From contig NC_092660.1 of NCBI RefSeq assembly GCF_032118995.1, forward strand, positions 4,727,501-4,791,500: DNA of 64,000 nt, given 5' to 3'. A program made the position numbers and the translations under genes. Below are positions 1 to 11,068 of the stretch, one piece after another; the first letter of the stretch is position 1, and each line of letters opens with the position of its first letter. Below the pieces are notes generated by a model. That model saw nothing but the letters and a program-made list of their open reading frames with translations. It had not been told where the DNA came from and made no database searches. This DNA is from Asterias amurensis (lineage: Eukaryota; Echinodermata; Asteroidea; Forcipulatida; Asteriidae).

Positions 1-341
1 GGCACTGCTGCTCTTCTGAGTGGTACACTTGGATCCATTGACCATGGAAATATATATTTGGACACAATATTTTTGATTCTATGTGACTTAGGAGGCGAGA
101 TACCGGCAAATATGGCTTTTTCATATGGTGACCATCTTAAAAATCCAAGATGGCCGCCATACTAAGGAAATAAAGCACTGTTGCTTTACTAAGTGGTGAA
201 GATGTATTCCTTGACCATGGAAATGTATATCTAGATACCATAATTGTAATCCTATGTGACCCAGGAGGTGAGATACTGGCAAAAACAGGTTTTTAAATGG
301 CGGCCATCTTGGAAATCCAAGATGGCCGCCATATAACGTCT
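1..341. repeat. Two-unit tandem duplication, ~175-bp period
   Basis: Two diverged copies of one unit lie head to tail: TTGACCATGGAAAT recurs about 175 bp apart (near 38 and 213), as do a GAGATAC(C/T)GGCAAA block and an AAATCCAAGATGGC block. The first copy is cut by the window edge. At 297-332 the second copy has a hairpin whose arms read ATGGCGGCCATCTTGG and its complement. That sequence resembles a YY1-type AAGATGGCGGC motif, but nothing else here supports a promoter. Short frames across it are on the minus strand and look incidental. Confidence 0.75.
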
Positions 342-1574
342 TGGTGAGGTGGTTCCTATCAAAAATGCAAAGTTTAGGTAATAAGGAACACGTGGACAAA
401 ATTTGGTGCTTTTGTCCGGAACGTCCACATCCATTCGCTAAGCTGCCTGACTATAATTGTAACAGTAGAGCAAAGACACTTCAGGTTAGAATTACAAATA
501 ACTACTATCACACAGACCGTACTAATGTGTAATAAGTACGTTCGTTTCATGAAGCTTTCTTGAAGGAAAAAATAGTATGTAAATGCAAACAAGTGCAGGT
601 CAAATCATGATTCTATGAAATTTCTTCTGGTCAAGAATATATAAACACATGTTGTTTACCCATTCCTGAAGTAATTAATGGGCAGGAATCTGGAAACTAT
701 TTGTGTCAAATTGAAAACTATTTTAAATGAAAAGGCAGCTTATATAGGAAGAAGATTTACACCATCGTTAAATTAACATTGATGATGGAATTTCATTATA
801 GGCTTGGAATTACACGGAGGTCAGAGAAGAACACGACCTTGCCCTGCTGGTCGGGGCCTTGCCCTGCTGGTCGGGGCATTGCCCTGGTCAGTGCCTTGGT
901 GCCCCTTCAAAAGTTTCCCATAGATTTTTTAAATATAAGTGCTTTTGTACTCGATGTTTTTTTGTTTTTTTTTAAATAAATATTTGTAAATGTTCTTTTC
1001 CGTAAAAATACCTTAATTCGGCTTCATGCTGCGATGACGTTTTTATCAATAAACCATTTATTTTCATTTCAATTTCCAAAATAAAAATAGCCTTGCCCTC
1101 TATGACAAAAAAAAAAATACAATAATACTTTGGTCAACATTTTAAAAGGTTTCAACTTTAATTTCACGTTCTCTTTCAACATTTGCCGCGTTCAATAACC
1201 TCTCTTAAATCTTCTCAAATGTTGTACTATAGCTCTAGGACATGTGACACAGGTTTACAGGTTTACAAAAGCGCCACTGGGCATGGACTTCCTGTTTGTA
1301 ACGATTTGTAGCCTATGCATGCAGCTGAAAGGAAGAAAATCTGATATTTTATGGCGGTTGTTTTTATCCACTCGTGATAATTTATAAAGAAAGGGGCACG
1401 TTTTGAAACTTGTTCAGCTTGGAAAGTTATGACACGAAATGTGTAAACATTTCCCCGTATGTTAAGTGTATGTTGTCTGCCATAAATACCCAGGAATGTA
1501 CACGATCACTCTTTTTTATGAAGAAACTATGAATAAATAGTAAACGGGTACAACCATGTGTAAATCGCTTTAGT
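342..1574. other. Unique-looking AT-rich DNA, no gene seen
   Basis: I see no supported exon, RNA gene or transposon end here. The one local structure is a 20-bp unit (GCCCTGCTGGTCGGGGCCTT) repeated about 2.5 times at 839-890. T and A runs follow at 957-975 and 1107-1120. Confidence 0.5.
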
Positions 1575-1660
1575 GGGAGTGTTGGCTCTGAGAAGAGCCG
1601 GTGTGGTATCGACGTTTCGAGCCGTATGCTATGTTCGTCTTCAGTCTTTCTGTAAACAAA
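1575..1660 (-). repeat. Dispersed GAAACGTC retroelement-like motif
   Basis: Read on the minus strand, this contains CTGAAGACGAACATAGCAT, then a short gap, then GGCTCGAAACGTCG. The same pattern (GAAGAC, a short hairpin, CGAAACGTCG) occurs in both arms of the inverted repeat at 8692-8993, and a variant occurs near 9893-9935. Sequences of this form are common in marine invertebrate genomes, and I associate them with Penelope-like element ends. CTGAAGA followed by a hairpin and GAAAC also resembles part of a hammerhead ribozyme core, but a convincing helix III is not visible. No reverse transcriptase sequence is present. Confidence 0.35.
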
Positions 1661-1816
1661 TGTTTCTTGGCCCATAATTTTTAGTAGGCCTATACCCCGT
1701 AGTTAAATATATAAAAATAAAAACTTCCTTCCGAGCGGGCAGTTATTTTCGAGGAACTCTCTCTTGAGATCGATTTGAAGAAATAATTTAAAACGACACG
1801 CAAATTGTTTGGATGA

Positions 1817-2383
1817 TTAAAGACAGTTGACACTATTGGTAATTGGTAACTATTGGTAAAAAACCAGTCTTCTCACTTGGTGTATCTCAACATATGCATA
1901 AAATAACAAACCTGTGAAAATTTGAGCTCAACTGGTCGTCGGAGTTGCGAGATAACTATGAAAGAAAAAACACCCATGTCACACGAAGTTGTGTGCTTTG
2001 GGATGGTTGATTTCGAGACCTCAAACTCTAAACTTGAGGTCTCGAAATCAAACTCGTGGAAAATTACTTCTTTTTCTCGAAAACTACGTCACTTAAGAAG
2101 GAGCCGTTTCTCACAATGTTTTATACTATCAACAGCTCCCCATTACTCATAATGAGGTTTTATTCTGACAATTAGTTTGAGTAATTACCAATATACCTTA
2201 TGCATTGACGTCATCCAGCGGCCATCTTAGTGGAAAAACGGTGACGAAACAATTGAAACGCACAGATTTGTACGCGCGCCGCACAGGATTGGCCAATGAA
2301 CAACCTCCTTTTGACCTCTAGGTGAGGGCGCCCTACTGAAATGACGTCATGTGCATAAGGTCTATAGTGTCCACTGCCTTTAA
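1817..2383 (-). mobile_element. TTAA MITE family A, copy with nested insertion
   Basis: Both ends are TTAA and the termini are inverted (TTAAAGACAGTTGACACTAT at the left, ATAGTGTCCACTGCCTTTAA at the right). The centre has the family hairpin, GATTTCGAGACCTCA facing its complement. Near the right end the host sequence CCAATA|TAGTGTCC is split by a second element at 2193-2365. Without that insertion the copy is about 390 bp, like the others. The strand follows the orientation of the copy at 13914, taken as plus. No coding capacity: short frames across it recur in other copies. Confidence 0.85.
2193..2365. mobile_element. TA-flanked MITE nested in family A copy
   Basis: The ends are inverted: ACCTTATGCATTGACGTCAT at the left and ATGACGTCATGTGCATAAGGT at the right, with TA/TATA next to each end. 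The family A host is intact on both sides, so this insertion is the younger event. A TA target is typical of Tc1/mariner-like elements. The interior has CGGCCATCTTAG, also present in the TAGACCTTTAT-ended element at 43201, so the two are probably relatives. Confidence 0.7.
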
Positions 2384-2929
2384 CTCACTATACAAAGCTA
2401 TAATTTATAACCACATAAGACACACACGGAAACAAACTGACTGTGTGAGTAGCTACCAATCTGAATGAATCAACCTTTTCGTATCAGTGAGAGTACTTTA
2501 CTGTCAGGTTGTTGTACCGAACTCACAGTCGCGGCAGCAGCAGCAGCAGCGAGACCCGGGCCGAGGGTGAGCGTCATGACACGGGCTGTATTAAACACCT
2601 CGAGGAGACTGAGCCCGCTATGCAGTCAGGGTTTGGGGCACTTTAGTTTGAGTTTGATTGATCAAACTGCATCGGGCAGGTGTGAGGCTCAGTCCCTGGG
2701 AAATCATTCTTCATTTCTTGTCAAAACGGAAACAGATTGTAACGGATTTTAAAAATAGCGAGGTAGGGGCAATGACCTCAACCATGTATGTACTCCCTGT
2801 GAATTTTTGATCTTGCCTCACACTAAAAAAAACTCAGTGTACTCCCTGTGGGAATTGTTATCTTACGATTTCATACCTTTGCTTAAAATAAATTTCCTGA
2901 GATATTTTTGCTAAGATAAATCTCAGAGT

Positions 2930-3880
2930 CACAGAGTATCGTTTATTTGCTAATGTATAAATCACAACGAAAGAAGAAAGGTCTAGGAATAAAATAAAAT
3001 ACATAAAAATAGTTATTCTCATAAGTTTGTGCTCAGATTGATCTTAAATCAAGTCGAGGAATATCGCTTATTTGCTAATTTAACCACAACCAATCAGAAA
3101 AGCCAAGGATACCGATGTCTCTTTGTCCACTATAATAAAATAAAATACCTAAAAAATAGTTTTTCTCAAAAAATTGTGCTCAGATTAATCTGCAATTAAA
3201 TCAAAGAACATCGCTTGTTTGTTAATTTATCAATCAAACAAAAGCAGGCAAAAAGGAAACTGGTGTCTCTTTGTCCAATATAATATAATAACATAAAATA
3301 CCTAAAAATAGTTTTGAAAATTTGAGCTCAATCGGTCATCGAACTTGCGAGATAATAATGAAAGAAAAACGCCCTTGTCACACGAAGTTGTGTGCGTTTA
3401 GATGGTTGATTTCGAGACCTCAAGTTCTAAATCTGAGGTCTCGAAATCAAATTCGTTGAAAATTACTTCTTTCTCGAAAACTAAGGCACTTCAGAGGGAG
3501 CCGTTTCTCACAATGTTTTATACCATCAACCTCTCCCATAACTCGTCACCAAGAAAGGTTTTATGCTAATAATTATTTTGAGTAACTACCAATAGTGTCC
3601 ACTGCCTTTAAGTCACGTGTCGCTTATTTGCTTATTTATTAACAAAATCAGGCAAGTTAAGGAAACTGATGTCACTTATGTGCTCAGACTGATCTTAAAT
3701 TAAATCACAGAATAATGATTGCTATTAATCGTTGTAAATGGGTAAAACCATAATATGGTCTCTTTGTCCAACACAATATAATATAATATATAAAAAAATA
3801 GCGTTGTTCACATATCTTTGCTTAGATTGATCTTAAATTAAGTCAAAGAATATTGCTGTTTTGCTAATTTATCGAAAACC
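2930..3880. repeat. Degenerate ~130-150-bp tandem array split by a MITE
   Basis: A unit containing ATCGCTTATTTGCTAATTTA, then CTCTTTGTCCA, an AT-rich stretch, AAATAGTT, and GCTCAGATTGATCTTAAAT recurs at about 2937, 3063, 3210, 3615 and 3842. The spacing is 126-150 bp apart from the gap filled by the family A copy at 3314-3611. The array has no open frame and is AT-rich. The MITE therefore inserted into an existing array, or the array was breaking up around it. Confidence 0.65.
3314..3611 (-). mobile_element. TTAA MITE family A, left-truncated
   Basis: Homology to the other copies starts abruptly at TTGAAAATTTGAGCTC and runs through the central hairpin to a standard right end, CACTGCCTTTAA. 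About 90 bp of the left end is missing. The TTAA is therefore present only at the right. Confidence 0.85.
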
Positions 3881-4057
3881 TTGATAATCGTCACAATGGC
3901 TTAGGGGTATTTCTGCATGGACGACAACACTCTTGGTTCTATCAGATTACACACAGAGCTATCACATTCACACAGTGTGAAAATTCATGGTTATAAATTA
4001 TACACTTATTCAAGAAGTTCATACTGGCAATGCCTTCCCGTATGGTGGGGAAATTAA

Positions 4058-4424
4058 TTAAAGGCAGTGGACACTATTGGTAAATACTCAAAATAGTTAT
4101 TAGCATAAAACCTTTCTTGGTGACGAGTAATGGGGAGAGGTTGATGGTATAAAACATTGTGAGAAACTCCCTCTGAAGTGCCATAGTTTTCGAGAAAGAA
4201 GTAATTTTCCACGAATTTGATTTCGAGACCTCAGATTTAGAACTTGAGGTCTCGAAATCAACCATCTAAACGCACACAACTGCGCGTGACAAGGGTGTTT
4301 TTTTATTTCATTATTATCTCGCAACTTCGATGACCGATTGAGCTCAAATTTTCACAGTTTAGTTATTTTATGCATATGTTGAGATACACCAACTGTGAAG
4401 GCTAGTCTTTGCCACTGCCTTTAA
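4058..4424 (+). mobile_element. TTAA MITE family A, right end internally deleted
   Basis: The left end is standard (TTAAAGGCAGTGGACACTAT). At the right end TAGTCTTTG joins directly to CCACTGCCTTTAA, so about 20 bp (the ACAATTACCAATAGTGT part) is gone although the outermost bases remain. The central hairpin is intact. Confidence 0.85.
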
Positions 4425-4550
4425 GATATTAGTCACGTATAGCCATGTATGATATAACTTGCAATTAAAATGATAATTATCATTATGATTAAATCCCTTA
4501 AGATTAGATGAAATATTATTACACCACTGTGGTGTGTAGTCACGTCTTGT

Positions 4551-4590
4551 GGGTTGGGGGGGGGGGGGGGGGGGGCTGGGGGGGGGGGGG
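4551..4590 (+). repeat. Interrupted poly-G tract
   Basis: Forty bases are almost entirely G, broken by TT near the start and CT in the middle. It could form a G-quadruplex. Open frames across it would encode only poly-Gly or poly-Pro and are not genes. Tracts of this kind are also prone to sequencing length error. Confidence 0.9.
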
Positions 4591-4798
4591 CTGTTGTGAA
4601 CTAGATGCGACACACTTTATGCAAAGGTTAATAGGTTTGAAAATATGTATTTTTGATGTTGAGGTATGTATATTTTTCAGATGGACTTTGAATGAGTTTT
4701 TTGATGACAGATATCTTATTACAGTGGCAGTCATTTAAATCAAGTTTAGACTCGATGAGTATCCAAGGCTTGGTGATCATTATCTGGCCATAAACATG

Positions 4799-5127
4799 TT
4801 AAAGGCGACGTATGACTTTTGCCCTTCTGTGATTGAATGTTGCCATAGATGGTTCTTATGCAATGAAACTATAATCTGTAACAAACAAAAATCATTTCAA
4901 AATGTGGAAGCGTTTTCTTGACGCTGGGGCAGATATGTCCACACAGGAATGACAATCCGCTATCGGAATACACAATCTATGATTCGTTGCTCAAGTTGAA
5001 ATTTTGTTAAATTCTTCTATCTCAAATAGTCATAAATATACATTATCAACAAGCAGTGCTTCTTTACATAGGGAGTTTATGGTCATACTTTTTTGGATTA
5101 ATTACAAAAGGTGAACACTCCCTTTAA
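4799..5127 (+). mobile_element. TTAA-flanked MITE family C
   Basis: It begins TTAAAGGCGACGTATGAC and ends GTGAACACTCCCTTTAA. An internal block, CAATCCGCTATCGGAATACACAATC, has a clear relative at 29391-29722, which also starts with TTAAAGG. The interior is unlike families A and B. No coding capacity. Confidence 0.55.
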
Positions 5128-5829
5128 ATATTGTTGATCATGATCATTGTTAATACTCGTCAACATTCTTGTTGCTGTTTTACCAATTAAGTCAGCCCAT
5201 GTTTTTTGACGATCGTTATCAGATATCCATGTTTTTGATACATAATGAAGGAGATATCAACCTTTAAAACTTATCAATGAAAGTGACTAATGTGGACATT
5301 ATACGACTTTGCTCAGATGAAATGCTTCTTTGATCTTAGTGTGTCATCTGTGCGAATCGATTGTAAATCACATGATGTTATCCGTAAATACTCTGCGAGT
5401 CTTGCGCGTTCTCAGGATGTTTCCTTAGCACAATTAAAATAAGGTGCGTGGAACCATTGACATGCACTGTCCATTCCTCAGCTTACTTTCTGAAATGCTT
5501 TCTTGGCGAAGATCCTTAAGGGACGAAATGCTTTCTTGACGAAGACCCTAAAGGGACAGAAGATGAACTAAATTCACGAACCAGAAGTAAAACCACTTCT
5601 TTATACTTGGGACAACATTTCACCCACTCGAATTTCTTGCTTGCACTCGAAATTATTTCTTACACTCAAAACATATTTCGTACGCTAAAAATAAACTCCC
5701 TATGCTCGAAGTAAATTTCTTTCTTCGTACATGAATTTGTTTTCTCCACATGTCCCTCTAGGGCTCCGTAGATATTCTGGAGTAGATTGGTACGCCGAAT
5801 TGAATTCATCAGATAATTCATCTATAAGG
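5128..5829. other. No gene; short local duplications
   Basis: A ~34-bp unit beginning GAAATGCTTTCTTG is duplicated at about 5493-5562. A degenerate ~24-bp unit of the type CTCGAA..ATTTCTT recurs from about 5620 to 5735. I see nothing else supportable. Confidence 0.5.
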
Positions 5830-6014
5830 TAGACTTGTGGACAAGTCGTTAAATCGGCCCCACGCGCTAAGATAGTGGTCTCGCGAGATCACTGCTCTCG
5901 CGCGAACTGAAGGCTCCCCGATTTCGACTCCTGAAATCGGGGAGCGAGAACAGTGATCTCGCGAGACCACTATCTCAGCGCGTGGGCCGATTTAACGACT
6001 TGTCCACAGGTCTA
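5830..6014. mobile_element. Foldback element, ~75-bp near-perfect arms
   Basis: The left arm runs from TAGACTTGTGGACAAGTCGT through CGGCCCCACGCGCTAAGATAG and TGGTCTCGCGAGATCACTG. The right arm is its near-perfect complement and ends CTTGTCCACAGGTCTA. A small inner stem, CCCCGATTTC, closes the loop. The 7-bp sequence TATAAGG sits just outside both ends (5823-5829 and 6017-6023) and is a plausible target duplication. There is no transposase; it is non-autonomous. Confidence 0.75.
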
Positions 6015-8104
6015 GTTATAAGGGCCTACTGAGCAATATAATCTAAATTCAAAGTATTTACTCTGCCATTGAATCAGAGAGGAACATTGTTTCTGTACAA
6101 TGTGAAACAATATTGGACATGGAAATGATCTCCAGAGGCGAGACGATATAGTATCGAACCCCCTAGCTTTATGTAAATTTAACTCATGTTTAGTATTCAT
6201 ATACCATCCACACTCTAGTTTCTCGATCTCATTGACGAGGTACTGACGTCTTTAGAATCGTATCACGTAGCTAGGTGGTGAGGTAATACTCCATGTGATG
6301 AAAGTGGATGATCTGATGAGATTATTTGGGGCTTCGTGAGTGTTGAGGAAACAAACAACCACCATGACTATAGAGCAAGCTGGTCAAAATTTGTCATCGT
6401 TTTTTCACTATCTCTCGTGACCCAGATGGCCGATCGATCTCAAACTTTTACAGGCTGGTTTGTTCCTTTAATTTTGAGCAACAAATGTCTGACAATTGCA
6501 AGAATGCCGATAAATTTCGAATTGAATCCTATATTGTCGGGCAAAGAAACCTGATAATAATAACCATAATTCGAGGTTCTTATATCGTACTCTATCACTC
6601 ACGAATGACGTATCAAAGCGCTCACAGTATTTTGTACGGTTTGTGGAGCTACGTTTTTGAAATACGACACCTATAAGTCTCTATTCCTTTATAGCGCACG
6701 CTGAAGCATTCGTTCAAATTATCTTTGCCTTCAAGAATGGCATATTCACCAATAAATATTTCTCTCTGTTAAACTCAGTTATACCACAAATGGATACTTT
6801 ATCAAATAAGTCGGCATACTGTCTGAGCAACTGATGTATAGTCTAGATGCATCAACTTACACCGCGATCGAATACTTAAACCCTGGGGGCTGCAGTTACC
6901 TCGCAATGGGTGCCTTGGGGGATGGGGACCTGAGCTCATGTTCGACAATCACATGCAAACCATGTGGAAGGAGCTCATTTTAGTTTAAAGGAGAGGTATG
7001 TGTCAGCTTGCCAATCTCACAATGAGGTAATCCTGACAAGAACCAAATTTGGTTTATTCATAGAGCAAAGGATTATTAAGGCCTCATCACATTGCTAGAA
7101 ACTCTCTCTGGTTCTGCAGTAAGTTCCCTGAAAATAAACCTCTCCATGTTCTCATGAAACAAATATAAAAATCTCCCTGATTTTGGAAACTTTTTCCAGA
7201 TGTTGAATATAACTCTAAATACTTCCCTTGTTGTTGTACAAAATCTCCCTCATAGCAAGATGCTAATGTTGGCAGCTCTGGCCGGATAGTTAAGACGATG
7301 CTTTAGAATTAATATTCGTCATTAAAAATGCACAATTTTCATTCTATTTCACACTCTACTTTTATCAATAACGGAACGACAAATCGAAGTACATTCACTT
7401 TAGATCGCTGCAACATTCATTCGTGCTATACCCACCGAGGTAAAATAAAAAGTAACCTAAACATTATCTTTAAGCTAGAATCTCTGACATTGCGGAAAAT
7501 TGGGAGCAATCAAGGGCTTGATTTATAGGGACTAGTAAACCCTTAAGACTCTTTGAGTTTATGACTTCTGCTGATATGGACGGTTGTTTGATAGCGGTCA
7601 TAGAAACATAAATTCCCCCTTTCACTCCGAGGGCACTGACAATCGCTCTTGATCAGTTAGAAACGCCCATCTCTAATCTGCAGAGCGCCATTCGGATCAC
7701 ATAGGTCAATCCTTCGGTCTAATTTAGGGGGTTTTGTTTCAAGTTGGGAAGGAACAGAACAGCTCATTTTTGTATAAATTAACAACTTCAGGACTGTGGA
7801 TATCTCAACAACCTGATTTCTAACCTAAAATTGGCAGTGTCTCTGTTTGTGAATATGCGTTTTTTCTCCATTTTGAAAGATAAATAAAGCGATATTTGTT
7901 ATGTTCTTCAATATGGTTTGTATAGCTATAATGAAAATGTAGTATTTAAGCCTACATAGCAAAACAAATCATGTAAAACCCCAAGATCGGTATATGCGCT
8001 GTACACTTTATTATTTTAAGAAAAAAATAAGTACACAGTAACGTTAAAAACCAGGCCTACACATATAAATTGAATTGAAAATGCGAACAATAAAAAGCCA
8101 TCAT
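6015..8104. other. No gene; fragment of family D element
   Basis: At about 6385-6463 lies TTTTTTCACTATCTCTCGTG, then ACCCAGATGGCCGATCGATCTCAAAC. It matches, in reverse complement, the interior of the full element at 15031-15415. The rest shows no supported exon, RNA gene or element end. Confidence 0.5.
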
Positions 8105-8479
8105 TTAAGACACTAGACACCTTTGGTAATTGTCAAAGACCAGTCTTCTCAATTGGTGTATCTCAATATATGCATAAAATAACAAATTTGAGCTCAATTG
8201 GTCCTCGAAGTTGTGAGATAATAATGGAAGAAAAAACATCCTTGTCACAAGAAGTTGTGTGCTTTCAGATGCTTGATTTCGAGACCTCAATTTCTAAATC
8301 CGAGGTCTCGAAATTATATTCGTGGAAAATTACTTCTTTCTCGAAAACTACGTCACTTTAGAGGGAGCTGGTTCTCACAATGTTTTATACTATCAACCAC
8401 TCCCCATGACTCGTTGCCAAATAAGGTTTTATGCCAACAATTATTGTGATTAATTACCAATAGTGTCCACTGCCTTTAA
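8105..8479 (-). mobile_element. TTAA MITE family A
   Basis: TTAA is present at both ends, with a diverged left end (TTAAGACACTAGACACCTTT) and a standard right end (TAGTGTCCACTGCCTTTAA). The central hairpin is present but one arm is mutated (GAAATTATATTCG). About 375 bp long, slightly shorter than the family length of about 388 bp. Confidence 0.85.
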
Positions 8480-8691
8480 ATAGGTAAAAAGAAGAGAAAA
8501 ACTATAGGCCTAGGCAATAAAATAATATTAATATTTTGTTTTATCCATACACACCGATGTGAAACATGAAAAAGTACTGATGAATTGTGTTTTCCCCTTG
8601 CCCAATCATACAAAAGAGAAAAACAAAAGTAGTTATAGTATAATAATGGAATAATTATTTGACTAGTAGGATTTGAAACTTTGCATGGTGG

Positions 8692-8993
8692 AAATAATTT
8701 ATAGAAGAGTTTGCGGTAACACCATGTAATGACTATCTCTAAATGAGTTGGGGTGGTTTTGAAAAGAACCGTTGGTTTAACTCGACGTTTCGATCAGTAT
8801 GCTCTGATCGTCTTCTGGATCAGTATGCTCTGATCGTCTTCTTGAGAATGCTCTGATCGTCATTCTCCAGAAGACGATCAGAGCATACTGATCGAAACGT
8901 CGAGTTAAACCAACGGTTCTTTTCAGAACCACCCAAACTCATTTAGAGATAGTTATTACATGGTGTTACCGCAAACTCTTCTATAAATTATTT
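8692..8993. mobile_element. Large inverted repeat with GAAACGTCG motif arms
   Basis: Arms of about 125 bp face each other, from AAATAATTTATAGAAGAG at the left to CTCTTCTATAAATTATTT at the right. Each arm contains the CGACGTTTCGATCAGTATGC / GCATACTGATCGAAACGTCG sequence. Toward the loop TCAGTATGCTCTGATCGTCTTC is repeated. The 12-mer AATTATTTGACT occurs at 8653-8664 and again at 8986-8997, overlapping the right edge, and may be a target duplication. This looks like a head-to-head pair of the retroelement-end sequence also seen singly at 1575-1660. Confidence 0.7.
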
Positions 8994-9655
8994 GACTGTT
9001 TATACGACAATATCAGAAAGCTAGCACCGATTAAATTGCTGCCCATTTAACATTGCCTCTGCAACTCATGCACGTCATCAAGCGTTGCCGGTTACACTAA
9101 TTGGCTAACAAATCCTCCCGTAGATTAATGGCGTGATTAGGGTTGCTCTGTCTTGAAACGTCGGTAATCTCAGAGTAAATAGCCTTTAAACTGCGATGGG
9201 ATGAACAGAGTATGGCGAATACAAACACATGAATTCATTTGCTGTTTTTTTTTTTTTTTTTGCTTTCTCGGGATGTGCGAATTGTTTGGGTGGATTACTG
9301 GTACATAAGGAGCGCCTTGTGAATGCGTGGTGTGTTTCTGACCTTTTTATCAACCACCGAGAGACTGTTCGTGTGGGTATAGGGAGAAACTGTGTATAAG
9401 GCGCCTTCATGGTCTGAGCATCCAATAAGGAAGTGATTAATAACCCTCTGTCTTTGCCTTCTCCTTTTTCCCACAGATGACCCTTTTTTTTTAGTCTGCC
9501 TCATTCGCTAATTAATTACTTTTCTCCCTCTTCCAAACCTCGATATTGTCCTTAATCTGTCCGCCCTTCTTGTGATCGAACCACCCTTCCTTCCACCCCA
9601 TCCCCCTTTCTCCTCATATTCATTATTCACCTCTTGCTTTTTCTGTGTGCTTTCT

Positions 9656-9806
9656 GGTGTGGATTTCACAAAGAGTTAGGATTAGTCTTATCTCGAGTTA
9701 GGACCGGTTACTCGTCCTAACTTAGGACTATCCATGCAATTTGTTTATCTCCTAGGACTAGTCATAAGTTAGGACTAGTCCTAACTCTTTGTGAAATCGA
9801 CCCCAG
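9656..9806. mobile_element. AGGACTAG palindromic element
   Basis: The terminal inverted repeats are GTGTGGATTTCACAAAGAG and CTCTTTGTGAAATCGACCCC. The interior is made almost wholly of GTTAGGACTAGTCCTAAC-type palindromes. About 150 bp, no coding capacity. It is a member of the TTTCACAAAG-ended family that recurs throughout the window. Confidence 0.8.
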
Positions 9807-10748
9807 ACTCTCTCTCTCTCTTCATAATTTCCACTGCAATGTTACACTTAGTTACCCGTTCTCTGTTCATGTTTGTTGTGTTGCAATTTAGCCTTCGAGA
9901 AAGACTAGGCTAGGTTCGAAACGTCAGGCCATTCACGTGGGTTTTCCTTTTAGCAGATTTGTACAGCAAAAATAAAACACAATGTGATATATGATTTATT
10001 TTATGACTCTCATATTCAAATATGTATAGTTGCTGATTCGTGCCCTAAATCAAATGACTTTTAGGTCTCATGAACTTGGTTCGCAGTAGGAATCTATTTT
10101 TTCCCGTTTTTGTTAACGAATCAAAGGTATTTTTTATAATGGCCACAAGGTTGATTACCATTGTAACACTTTGAATGCATGAATTGAAACTAATCGTCAG
10201 GTAAAGCTCCTAAAAGGACGTCTAATCCCCGCCGTACAATCCGATCATCTGACGGCGTCGTTTTCAGCTCTGTGACCTACACATCACTCGCACAACGACC
10301 ATCAAAAAAAATGTGCGCACTATGATTGAATTAGGAAAATAACTGAACATCAAAACACAGACAAGATCGATGTCTAAATTGCAACCTCAGTCCTATTATA
10401 ATGCACTTTATAGTCGCGTCTCGTCACAAACGGTTATTTTAACCTTTATTCCAGAGCAATACCTTCAAGGTTTAAAGAAATGAAAAATTAAAGAGAGTTT
10501 AACCTTTGCACACTTCTGCTCGTAGAGGTTTACAAAATGGTCAATAAAATGGATTTTGTCTGTTTTCATGCTAACATGAAGAAAGTGACCCCCGCGGGAC
10601 ATAAGATCTTGATTCAGGAAGAGATGCTAAGGAGTGCTATTGATCGAGAGTGTCTGTCACAGAGGGGGGCTATTGCGAACCAACACTCTTCATTCAATGC
10701 ATTAGGGTTGCATATAGCTTTCCATCTGTAGTGTTGTTTAATGGCACT
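9807..10748. other. No gene; one retroelement-end-like motif
   Basis: At about 9893-9935 the sequence CCTTCGAGAAAGACTAGGCT, then AGGTTCGAAACGTCAGGCC, resembles the GAAACGTC motif at 1575. A TTAATGGCACTGG at 10738-10750 is the detached left end of the element continued at 11067. The remainder has no supported feature. Confidence 0.45.
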
Positions 10749-10897
10749 GGGGTGAATTTCACAAAGAGTTAGGACTAGTCTTATTTTGAGTTAGGACGAG
10801 TTACTAGTCCTAACTTAGGATAAGCTGTACGTTTTTGATATCTCTTAGGACTAGTCCTAAGTTAGGACTAGTCGTAACTCTTTGTGAAATCGACCGG
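10749..10897. mobile_element. AGGACTAG element, AAGAGTTAGG subtype
   Basis: It begins GGTGAATTTCACAAAGAG and ends TCTTTGTGAAATCGACC, with internal palindromes of GTTAGGACTAGTCC. It abuts the next element with no spacer. It lies just after TTAATGGCACTGG, which is the left end of a family A/B-type element. Confidence 0.8.
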
Positions 10898-11068
10898 GTG
10901 GATTTCACAAAGGTAGTCCTAACTTAGGACTAGTCCTAGGCAATGCTAAGAGATAGGACTGGTCCTAAGTTAGGACCAGTAACTCATCATAACTTAGGAC
11001 TGGTCCTATCTCTTAGCATTGCCTAGGACTAGTTCTAAGTTAGGACTACGTTTGTGAAATCCACCCCT
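10896..11068. mobile_element. AGGACTAG element, AAGGTAGTCC subtype
   Basis: It begins GGGTGGATTTCACAAAGGTA and ends ACGTTTGTGAAATCCACCCC. The interior is a long imperfect palindrome (TAGGCAATGCTAAGAGATAG on one side, its complement on the other). It sits back to back with the previous copy. CTGG precedes the pair and follows it, consistent with insertion of the pair into CACTGGACAC. Confidence 0.8.

Noticed and set aside
1922..2152. Recurrent short frames containing MVDFETSSSKSEVSKSNSWK-type peptide (also at 4074, 14124, 19528, 25305, 32656, 52654)
   Set aside because: The same peptide appears because the same MITE hairpin is translated in each copy. It is not a conserved gene family.
4508..4738. 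Frames with poly-Gly or poly-Pro
   Set aside because: They translate the poly-G tract and nothing else.
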